A DNA stretch of 64,000 nt from Diadema setosum (Eukaryota > Echinodermata > Echinoidea > Diadematoida > Diadematidae), in the NCBI RefSeq assembly GCF_964275005.1, contig NC_092705.1, positions 13,879,385 to 13,943,384 of the forward strand. Reading direction: 5' to 3'. The notes below the pieces were generated by a model. It searched no databases, had not been told where the DNA came from, and was given only the letters and a program-made list of their open reading frames with translations. This document shows positions 34,001 through 46,000 of this stretch, one piece after another (within the stretch, counting starts at the first letter, position 1; every line of letters begins with the position of its first letter). The translations under genes were made by a program, and so were the position numbers.

Positions 34001-37000
34001 TGACGTCACGGAACTCCTCCGGCTGGAATATCGAAAGTATCTGCGGTCTTTCGATCATGTTGAACCCTTGGCAGAATGCATCGAATTGATCCACGGCCAT
34101 GTAGAACATGGCCTTTTGCTGGATGTAATCTTCTCTGTAAGACAGGTATCAGGTTAAGATATCATTAAATGATAAACTTTAAAAAAAAGATGTTATGGAA
34201 CTCTCATAAATAGTTCTGCGCACGGCAGATTGTCGCCGGGCTGTGGGAGTGTGCATAGGTTTAGAAACATTCTGCCATGCGCACGACGACTATTATATAC
34301 ATATATACACTCGGCAAAAAAAAGAAAGTAAACACTTTTTCAAGTTTATCTTTCTCATAGACTATCTGACTAAAAATGGTGTTTTATATACCATGTTAAA
34401 GGTTATTTAATTAGCTATCAACCTAGTAGGTCAATGAAAATGTTAACCTTACGCATGAGTGAACACATTCGTTTTTCTCTTCCAAGGCACAAAAGTAAAA
34501 ATTGCAAAATGGACAAGTTGTTATTCAAGCATATTTCCTCTTCAATATAATAATGAGAACAAAAGACAAATTTGACACAATAGAAATGCAAATTAATTTG
34601 CAAAAAATCAACCCATGATCTCAACAATGTCTCTGTAACCCTCCAAAGGTAAAGAAAGGCAAAAAATAACGGAGGAAAATGAAGAATCTTCTGTCAAATC
34701 CGCAGTCACAAGACATAAGAAAAAAATTATAGTAACAAAGAAAGTTAAATTTGAAACGTTATTCCACATTAAGAAAATCTTAAATTATATTTGGATCTTG
34801 AACTTGTCTCATGCATTCTTAAATTCCTTAATCAAAAGGTAAAATGAAGAAATTTTGTCGATTTTATCACCTGTACGGCTTATTCCCTATGTCATTTTAA
34901 GTTTGAAATGATGGAAAAAAGTTATGTTCCACCTTCAGTTTCCCCACTATGTTTTAGTTTTGAATATAAAGGGAAACAAGGGAACGGAAACTTATTTCCG
35001 TTATGCTTATGCTTAAACTTACGCTGTTTCATTCATGTCTCTCATTGAGTTAAATTGACCTTTTGTTATCATTGCTATCTTGGAAGGCATTTGCAAATGA
35101 ATTTCAATATGTCCAATTCTGCAATTTTTACTTTTCTGCCTTGGAGGACAAAAACGAACGTGTTCACTCATGCGTAAAATTCCCTTTGTATAAACCTACC
35201 AGCTTGATAGCCAATTAAATAATCTTTGATATGGTATATGACACATTGATTTTTATCTGAAGCTTCCATGAAAAATATTAACTGGAAAAAGTGTTTACTT
35301 TCTTTTTTTTGCTGAGTGTATATACATATAATAACATATATACATGTGAGTGTACGTATGCGTGCATGTGTGTGTGTGCTCTTGCATACATATAATGTAA
35401 CACTTGATCTTTAACTTGAACTATAGTATAGTCTATTTGAGTAAGAGTAGCCATTAACAAAATGATACATTACAGTCCCGAAAGGGGAATTAAACAAAAA
35501 TGGCGGACGGAAGTGGAAGGAAGCATGATGTAAGCAAATCATAAGAATATCGATGCATCATCAGCGTACGCCCAGTCGCTGAAGAGTTTGGAAGAATATC
35601 AACTTTCATTGTTAATTCACCTTATACCACCTTGTATCTATCGATCTTAACTTTTGGTTAATACTGTATGCTTGTCGTTATCTAGGGTAGGTAGGTAGGT
35701 ATTTATTTCCGTTAAAAACATATAAAAAAACCATCGGCGGTCTCTCGATCATGTTGAACCCTTGGCAGAAAGCATCGAATTGATCCATCGAATTGATCCA
35801 CAGTGGCCAATCTATGACATTGGCCATTTTGTTGGCTGACATAAGTGACCTATGATCCAAAGGCATTGTAATTTATTTCTGCTATTACTCCTTCGCATGT
35901 GCAACCACTACGTAGCCACAGTTAAACTACGGAAGCGTCCTTACAAGTTGTCAGGAGTTACAGGGATGTTGTCACCACCGGGCTTGATATCGGCGAAGCT
36001 GAGGGCCATGGCCTCTAGGTCATCGGCCGAGTACTTCCGAAGGTCACGGAGTTGTTTCAGAAGGTGTGCATCCAACCCGGAAAGGTCCTCGAAACACAGC
36101 GATCTTTGAGATGACGTCAGAGCGAGAGAGAGAGAGAGAAAAAAAAAAAAAAAATCAGACACTGCCCCAACACAGCCGTTAATATGATTTTGAATCCACC
36201 CTTTCTTTAAAGGGATTGTATAGTTTTGGTTGAGACCTAATTTCAGGTTTCTAACATTTTTGGTGAGATAACGAGAAACCTCTAATGAAATATGAAAGTG
36301 CATGTAATTCTATGAGGAATTCAAAGTTTATTTGCTGAAAATTGGTTTTGAAATGGCCGAGATATCCAAAAAAGAGTGATTCTAATAAAGTGTGGGACCT
36401 ACACTTTATTACTTTGTTTTACTTTGTTTTTGGATGTTTCAGTCATTCCACACCCGATTTTCATCAAATAAACTTTGAATTCCTCTTAAAATGGTATGCT
36501 CTGTACTCTGTACTATATGATGTGTTTTCTTGGTATCTCGCAAAAAGTTAAAAGCCCAATTCTCATCTCCACCAATACTGTACCATCTCTTTAACGTATA
36601 AAGTAGCGTGATATTATCCTGTGATATGAATTACTTCGTGTTAAGTGCTGAAAGATTCCATTCCCTGCTTGGAAGAGCAGGCAAAAAGGCAGTGCTACAA
36701 GTGATACTGAGTGGTGTTGCTATGGTGACAAGGAGGTGTTTGCAAACGATTTGCAAATTATCATCAAAATGCTTGAATTGAATTGAATTGAATCGAATGG
36801 GTAAAAAAAAAAGTGTTTACATCAATGTATTATGTTTGAACAACATGTCATCCTAGGAATTACCTGCAAAAGAAATTACAGAGAATCTCGGCTTCTATAT
36901 TCATTCTGACGTAATGATTGCCTGATATTCCCGACAATATGACAAAGACGTTATGAATTAAATCATTTCATATTCCATCCCGCAAGATATGATCTAATGT

Positions 37001-37078
37001 TGGCAATAGCGTATGAAATGGCTTGCATCTCATATTCATCTCGGAAAGTACGAAATAAGAATAGAGTTGCTTCCTCCC

Positions 37079-37109
<31 letters not shown>

Positions 37110-39146
37110 ACATCACCAGCGAAAGGAGGCGTCGCCATGGTTACAGCTGGAAGTATACTCACTTCTGGTTCAAGAGTTTCTCGTACAGGAGGACAGGAAA
37201 TGGTATCGTGACTATGGCGCGATTGTAGACCATCAGTGCAAACAGAAACCCTATCTTTTTGATCTTGTCCAGCTGTCTGTATTCCTGATGATAAAATGGA
37301 AGGAAATCATACAATGCTCGCCACTTCCCAACTAGTATAAAATCACAAATAGTTGAATGCTGGAATTTTAGAAGCTAGATGGCCAATGTGAATCAAATCT
37401 TTGTACCTTGCTCTGTGTTTATATGCGGCTAAAACATTATACAAGAGTAATAACATAACCAGAATATTCAAAGAAGGATACTGAATGTAAAAATAATCCA
37501 CGTTGCCAATACAAACCTATCTGTGATTTAAGTTTGAACAAAATGACTGTCCATATGCATGCACTTACCAAAACACATGCATTAATTGCATTACACCCCT
37601 GTTCACCAGTTGTTTGCCCAAGCGTGTTCAAATGTTACCTGATATGTAGGCTAGTTTTTTTCATGGTGGATATTGCACGTGAGGACAGAACGGCCGCCTG
37701 CTTGCTCATCGGTGAGCCTTTTATCCATCCCCAAAAACTTGCCTCCTGTTTTAGAAAATTGCATTTGATGTTCATTGTGTACTCCAGTGAGGTGCTTTCA
37801 TTCTTTCAGGTTTTCATTATTCATGTGATTTTCAGATAACTGTATATTATGTACTTCTGACAATGGGAATAATGAAAAGCACTGTTACTAATACCGCTCC
37901 CTGGACATATTTTTTTCTCTTCTCTGAATAAAATGCGAATACACTCAGCAAAAAAAGAACGTAAACACTTTTTCCAGCACATATTTTTCATAGAAGATTT
38001 TGATCACTATCATTGTGTCATATACCATTGAATTATTACAGATTATTTAATTGGCTATCAACCTGGTAGGTTAATGCAAGGGAAATTTCACGCATGAGTG
38101 AACACATTGATTTTTGTCATTCAAGACACAAAAGTAAAAATTGCAAAGATTGACATTTTGCCGTTCATTTGCAAACGCCCTTCAAGATAGCAATGATAAC
38201 AAAAGACCAATTTAACACAATGAGAGACATGAATGTAATAGCAAAAATAAGTTTTCGTCCCCCTGCATCTCTTTATATCCTCAAGCACAAACAAAGTGGG
38301 AAATTAAAGGGGAAAAATAACAGTTTGATGTCGAATCTCACTTCAAAGTGACACAGGGAGTGAGCCGCAAAGGTGATAAAATGGACAGACTTTCTTTATT
38401 TCATTCTTTTGATTTAGGAATTTAAGAATTCATGAGACAATAATTCAAGAACCAAAATCATTTTCAAAGTTCTTAATTTGAAATAACATTTGAAATTTCT
38501 ACCATTTTTGTTAAATTGTCTCTTTCATGTCATTTGAATTTGGATTTGACAGAAGATTCTTAATTTTTCTCTATTATTTTTTCGCCTTTCTTTGTCTTTG
38601 CGGGCTGCAAAGTCATTATAGAGATCAAAAGATGATTTTTGAAACTTAATTTGTATTATTTGTTGCTTTGAACTGTCTTTTGTCATTATATACGCATGAA
38701 TGACAACTTGTCCATTTTTTGCAATTTTAACTTTTGTGCTTTGGAAGAGAAAAACGAATGTGTTCACTCATGCGCAAAGTTTGCCTTTTTATTGACCTAC
38801 CAGGTTGATAGCCAATCAAATTACCTTTAACAATATAAAACATTAATATTTAGCTAAATTTTCTATGAGAAATATGAACTTGAAAAGGTGTTTACTTTTT
38901 TTTTGCCGAGTGTACATTAATATTCACCGCGTTGAACCACAGGAGTGATGAAATACTATTGTCCAACTTCCTGAAAACAGAAATCCGATTGGTGTTTATG
39001 AGTTCCTTGAAGAGCTTCTGAAAGAATTCCTGTGAATGTCAACGGGAAAACGGCAGAGTATTATACATCCATTTGCACGATGTGGGTAAAACTGTCTGCA
39101 GAAGCCACGCACTTGAACAAAACAAACTACACACACACACACACAC

Positions 39147-39180
<34 letters not shown>

Positions 39181-39583
39181 TTACGGTACAGATACACAAG
39201 CCATTTTCAGTCTATTACCAGTATTATTTACATATTAGTATGCAATAAAATTCAAATGCTGTGTAAATAGAACACGAGTTAAATACCCGTTCTTCTATGT
39301 CTTTGTTTCTTTGAGTTTGCTGACAAGCAAATATAATCAAACGTTTGAGCTCTGTTGCCAATTCAAAATCTAGTTTTATTAATTTCAGTGATTTTGAGAG
39401 GCTTTTGACAGTTCTGCAACTGGAACAAACAATTACACCTTAACAACAAATTGCTCATATTAAAGACTATTTACTCTTCCTTATATGAAAAACTAATAAC
39501 GAATAAATAAAAAAAATGACATTATATAGTAGGCCTACCTACAAATAGACTGCGTCAGCTCAAACCTGCGAGGTCCATGTCCA

Positions 39584-39623
<40 letters not shown>

Positions 39624-42600
39624 CTAATAACTTTTTAATGTCAATCTTTTTTTTTAATGAAGAGAAGATATTTCCATGACAACCTTCCATAATGGTTACA
39701 CTTCCTCACGTCTAACCTTACGCGGCCCGCCAAAGTCCAGAGCATACTCATTCCTGAAGTTCACTCTGAGCGGGAGCAGCCACGTGGCACTCCCAGCAGC
39801 CCAACATCTGTCGACATTTTGAAGAGCCGAATGAATGATATAACGCCCTCTTCTGACGTCACTGAAATTGAGACAGATGGGCTCGTCCCTGTACTGGTGT
39901 GGAGCCATCTGCCTAAATAGCATCGCAACTTGGGTAAAAACATTAACCAAGTTTCTGAAATGTGCGTCCTTCTCCAGTACATCCTGTGAATGAATTAAAC
40001 ATACAATATGTTCATAAGAAACTTATATGCCGTCTGAATCCAAGGATATAGCAGCAGTAGTTAGTCCTTGTGGATGTAGACCCTATAAGGAAACAATCGA
40101 TGTTGTTTCAAATTCTTATTAGAAATCATTTTACTCCAGTCAAACAGAAACTGTGCAGAAGTATCGATGGAAAACACATTCTATCCTGTGATAGTATAAA
40201 TGTGGTTAAAAAAAGTTTATATCTCGATTTCGATTTTGTTCTAAGCTGCCAAATGTTGACAGTAGGCTGAGAAAAAATTTCTCTCTCAAATTTAAAAATC
40301 TTGAGTCGATAAACACAAATAACATAATTATTTTGGTCCATTACATATAGGAATCATAATCTGCGACGTTTTGTGGGTTTTGAGCTGGGCCGTCAAATAT
40401 GTATTTGCGCTATGATGGGTGATGAATGGCGTTGATATCAGACGCAATTAATCAATTGAATTTGAGTGAAATCAAAGTCATTGGGGAGAACAAGCGAAGT
40501 GAACATTGACGGATCGAAGAAATAAAAGAAAAGTTGGTTGGACAAACCTGATGTTTGCGAAGCTTATCGGAGAGGAGGAGCCACTTTGCCGGAACACTCA
40601 ACAGAAATGGGTATTTCATCCAAGTAAAGGCCTGTTGTAGTGATTAGAAATGACAATACCGGGTAGCATGTAATAATGAATATGTCTAGGTCAGTTTAAT
40701 TGTGTTTCAACCCTTATCATACAAGCATTGAATGTAGTTGACCTGTCTCGGTTATCACAGTTTCTTTTCGTGTTACACCAACCATTTTGAATGAGGATAT
40801 TTCGTTTCCACAACTCTATTCAAAAAGCTTGTTTGATGTTATCTATTCTCGTAATACATGTATCTTGTTCACATAGTAACAGCAAACTGCTCACTAACGT
40901 AGTACGTTTTGAGAATAACACTTTAGTAAAAAACAAAATGTCAGTTCGCTTGTATAAACATGTTGATGTTCCATCCTGATATTATGTTGCCTGTGTTCCC
41001 ACAACGGATAATTTTACAGTCCTACCAAAAATTTGACCCCCCCCCCAAAAATTGTGTAATTGTGTGTGTGAGTGTGTGCGTGTGTGTGTGTGTGTGTGCA
41101 TGTGAGAAACCTCCTTGGTGTGACTATTCTGTTATTTTGTACAGCGGTATCAGCTTATGATGTTATGTTTTTTTTTTTTTTGCATGTAAATGAATAAAGA
41201 CTAATGAAAAAAAAAAGTACACAAAACAAATTGTGAACTGCCATAATACCAGCAGTATCATTAGAGGGTTACCAATTTGTCTGACTCTCTAAACTTTTAC
41301 AATTTACATAACTTTTGTCTTATGTGTCCGATTTTTCTCAAACATTTTGTTTCGTTCTTAAAAGTGTAGGAAATACTAGCCTCCGTGACATGTCGTCCCA
41401 AATCGCGATCCTTATCGATTTCGCACTGGAGCGCCAAATGACGTATGAGTTCGTCATCCGGTATGTCTGTGAGGTAGAACAGCCGGCGAGGTATGATGCA
41501 CTGAGCATCTTCGTTCACCTAGATAAGTGCAATGGTTTGGTTTGGTTTATTTCTGCATTAAAATTCTTTCTCCAAATACAATAACAAATGAAAGCAAGGT
41601 GATACAGAGTATGCAAAAAAAGGGAGAGTTTAACATACAAATCAATATAAGAAATGTCATTTTCATCGATCAACATCAGTCTGTAATGACATATGAATCA
41701 AAACAACATAATAAGGCATATATACTGTATTTACGAACAAAGGAGAAATCAATGCAGGGGACCGTCATCATTAAGCAGAGCTTGACGTGGATGAGGCCCT
41801 ATCTATATATGTTATACGAATATAATACAACACCAATTATAAATCTACTCATAAAACTCATAATCTTAATATTTGTACGAGTGTTATGAGTGTTAGAATA
41901 AGTAAACAGTAGCATTCACAGGGGGCTACCAAATAGTATCAGTATCATCTAAATCAATATCTATGTCAACATCAATATCTATGTAAAGATATATGAGTAT
42001 ACAATGAGCATTTATGTGCACGTTAGATAGTGGAACAGTAAATTTACGCATGCGTAGTGCGTGGTAATACCGCAGTGGTACGTACTTGACTAGTATGTCA
42101 GTAGTTGTAACTAGTATATTGGTGAGTGCCGTTGTGGGGTTTTGGAAGAAGCAGTCATTGTATAAAAATATACTTTGCCTTGAGGGTTTCTGATTAAACT
42201 ATGGGCAAAGGTGCCTCCAAAATAGTACTCTTCACTGAGGGGCGCAGTCCCCAAGTGAAGAGTACTTTTGAAGGCACTGATGAGGCCCATAACCAGAAAT
42301 TCGAAAGTAGGAAGAGTAGTTTTTTTTTTTTAATATACATTTGGGATGAAATATTTAAATAAAAGAAGGCAAAATATAAGGCGAGAAGTCGTGTGGTGGA
42401 TGCGATGTTGTAGAGGGATCCTGACCGTACGAAGCAGAGCGCGATGTCACGGTTGTTTTTCTTTGCGCCATTTCTCGTATATTTAACAAAGCGACAGTAC
42501 GAAGCAGCTTGCGATGTCAGAATTGCTTTTTGATGTCACAGTTGCTTTGTGTCATCATTTCACTAATAGTGCATTACTTAGAAACTGTCATAATCAGTGA

Positions 42601-43059
42601 CGTCATTTTCCAAATAGTATACAATGAAATGTCAAACCGACCAATATTTGGAAATAGTGTATAGCTGAGAATACATAATAAATCACGTGAAGCTCTTTGA
42701 ACCACTCACTAGAGGATTGATTGTTGATCCAAAATAATGATTACATAATTATCAGTGTGAGATGTGAGCTCACATTCAAAATATTTAGCATTCATTGTTT
42801 CAACCCCCCCCCCCCCCCCTTGTCTCTCCAAGGTACCTTGTTTAGGTGTCCAAGCGCCTCAACCAGAACGAAGAGCGTGTAGATTTCCTTGTACTCTCGG
42901 CTCTTGCGCAACCTACGAATCCCCTCTCGGAACACACACACCAATCTCCGAAGGAGGTCATCGTCGTTGTTCCACCAGTTGACTGACGAAAAGAGGAAGG
43001 GAAAATGTTGATACAGATAGATACACAGATAGATACAAAGGTAGACATAGCCATTCCCA

Positions 43060-43090
<31 letters not shown>

Positions 43091-46000
43091 CACACACACA
43101 CACATACACTCACATGTCGGACGTCTATATCTGACTTCTTATAAGCGGGTAAATCTTACTCTATAGTTGTCCCGATCAAGCGGCGTCTACTGTACCATAA
43201 TTTTGAGCATTAAAGTTGTGCATTGAAAAAAAAAGAAATCTATAACAAGAAGAGATATTGTATGCATTCATTTATCATCATTGATCAATGTAGGGTTAAT
43301 GTTCGACATGACTATAATGACTCCAACTAATACATGTACTGCATCTGTAAGTTTTTATTACTGATTTAGAATATTCCCTGTTGATATTCTTCATAATGAT
43401 ATCCGTTAGTTTCGTTACAATTACCTACGTTTAATTAGAAAAATTAGTGCGGTCAATTATTATTGATGATCTACGTAATTTCAATATTTTCTGGAATCAA
43501 TTCACATATAATCTTTTGATCAACACAAACATATTCCATGTGAAAACATTCACTACTGTACTCTACTAAAGAAGGAGGTGAAGCTAATGAAATGACGAAA
43601 ATTGCAATTCTAGTGACAGGAAATACCGTATGAAACTGCTTGTAATGACAGTAGAACTAACCAGTCAACAGCGTGATTCCCATTTTCTAGGTAATTCTTT
43701 CTTCAACGATCAATTACATTTATTCAGAAAATGTCGTTTTCATCTTTAAACGTTTAAATAGAACAAGTTTATGAACTCAATCTTTCAAAATCATTTAAAC
43801 TGCGATTTGCTCACACAATATCAGATGTGAGGATTGATTGTGTTTGCTGTTGACGTTGTTTTATTTGTCATATTAACGTTTGTTTGTTTAAACTTTTGTC
43901 TTTGCTTTGCCCTGTTTATGTTTACCAAGTTGTTGGAAGCTAGCCGGTCCCTTTTCTACCAATTCGTTGATGATCTCCGCCATGAGGACGACAATTTGCC
44001 GGCCCCACGACTCGTTGACCATGTCGAAAGCCGAACATTCCAGAATGAGAGGAAGGCTTCGCAGCTGGGCGTGGTCGCGCGGCCCAGTGTGGCATAACCT
44101 GCTCCCTACGTCGCGGTACCTCTTTTTCATGATCGCCGCTACCTGTTGGGGATTTCCCGATAATAAGTTCGCCTTTTTACAACACGAGAGGAGTGTTCAC
44201 GTGGTACAAACACGTACAAATCACTCGTACGTGTGGAAATCTTAAACACATTACCAATTATGTGTTACCTCGTGGAACCAATAAGTGTAACCATGGTAAC
44301 GTAATAATTGCTGTACTATGGGTGGGACACCTGATTAAAACAAACAAGCAACAAACAAACACAAAGCAAAAACAGAGAAAAAATGTTTGACACGTACAAC
44401 CCATCCTTGAGAAGAAGAAAGATTGTCCCAAATTACTATGAAATTACTCTAAGTCAAGAAAGCACAACCTGCACTAAGCCTGATGCTTTGCCAGATATCA
44501 ATGTTCCGAAGCAACCTCAATGCAGCTTAAACTGAAACTAGCTACTTTCTCTATAGCAAACTAATACCATTCGTGCATACATTTCACATTGTGTTCAATG
44601 ATCTGTCCTTCCCAACTGGATGAAAGTCAAATTAACACACATGTACCGTTCTGTATCCTGTATTTTTATGGAAATATATAAATTATTGAATTGAATTGAA
44701 ATAGCAAGCTTACCATTTTCAAGTGGGCTGAGTCGACAAGTTTGCTGAATGTTTGACGAGCTTCTGATGTACATGGCACTTGCGTGCTGTGGTATTTATT
44801 ATTGAAGTGGGAGGGGGAGAGAAAATGAATGCACCACTTGTATATATTGGGGATCTTGGGGTCGGTTGAGGGGAATGTACAGTATTGAAATGAATTTGAA
44901 TTGATTTTATTTCTTCAGCATAAAAAACAACAACAGAGAATGACAATGATCAACAATCATGACAAGTACAGAGTAAAGACGGATCTATGGAATACATAAA
45001 GCTGAAGGGAAGCAGCCAATGAAGAATTAAAAGTAAATGCACTGGTGGTAATCATTTTCATACTTTTTAAACAACGAGGGATGAACAAGTTTACAGATGT
45101 AAGAACAAAACAAAAAGAAATACAGCAACGATACACAAAACACTACAATTGCATTACGAAGACATTACAAACACAAAATGTTATAATCATTAGATAAAAT
45201 AATGCCACCCAAGCATGTCAAGAAGTTAGGAATGATAATTTTGTATGAAATTCTCCCTAAGTTTACGTTTGAATACATTGAAAGAGGTAACTTTACGAAT
45301 ATCATCTGGTATTGTATTCCATATAAGCGAGCCTTGATAAAACACAGATTTCTGAAATAACGATGTTCTTACTTTTAGCATGTGAAAATTCTCAGCGTTT
45401 CTGGTACCGTATGAATGAATATGGCAATTTAAAGTAATAATGCAGATAATTTGGAAAAAGCTTTCTATGTCATAAAACATAAGATTACCTAAAATATACG
45501 TATATCTATCATACAACGTTAAAATCTTTTGGGTATGAAAAATTGGTGAAGTGTGAGCTAAATAAGTTGAATAGTTGATAGCCCTTATTGCACGTTTGTG
45601 TAGTTTAAAAAGTCTGTCTAAAAATATATTTGCAGCACAACCCCAAACAGAAAGACCATATTCTAAAAAGGGCGCAATAATAGCATTGTATATCATTTTA
45701 AGAACAACGGTGGGTAGAGATTTAAGTCGAAAAAATATCCCAATATTTTTGGAAATTTTATTGCATATAATATTCATGTGATCTTTCCAAATCAATCTAT
45801 TATCAATTGTGATTCCTAAAAATTGCAAAGACACCTCTTGTTTAATTTCAGATCCTGCTAAATTTATAGTTATATCCTTTACATTATTTAAAGGATACAT
45901 GTAAATCTGCAATTATTGATACAGTATACTCCCGTTATAACGAACACGGTTATAACGAGATTCCTGTTACAACAAAGGAAAATTTCAGGCCATAACATTA

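Noticed and set aside
45226..45912. A 228-residue open frame, among the longest in the window, as a host gene
   Set aside because: Its motifs (LGITIDNRLIWKDH, YGLSVWG, LIWNTIPDDIRK) are those of LINE reverse transcriptase C-termini, and the segment is an insertion absent from copy 1.
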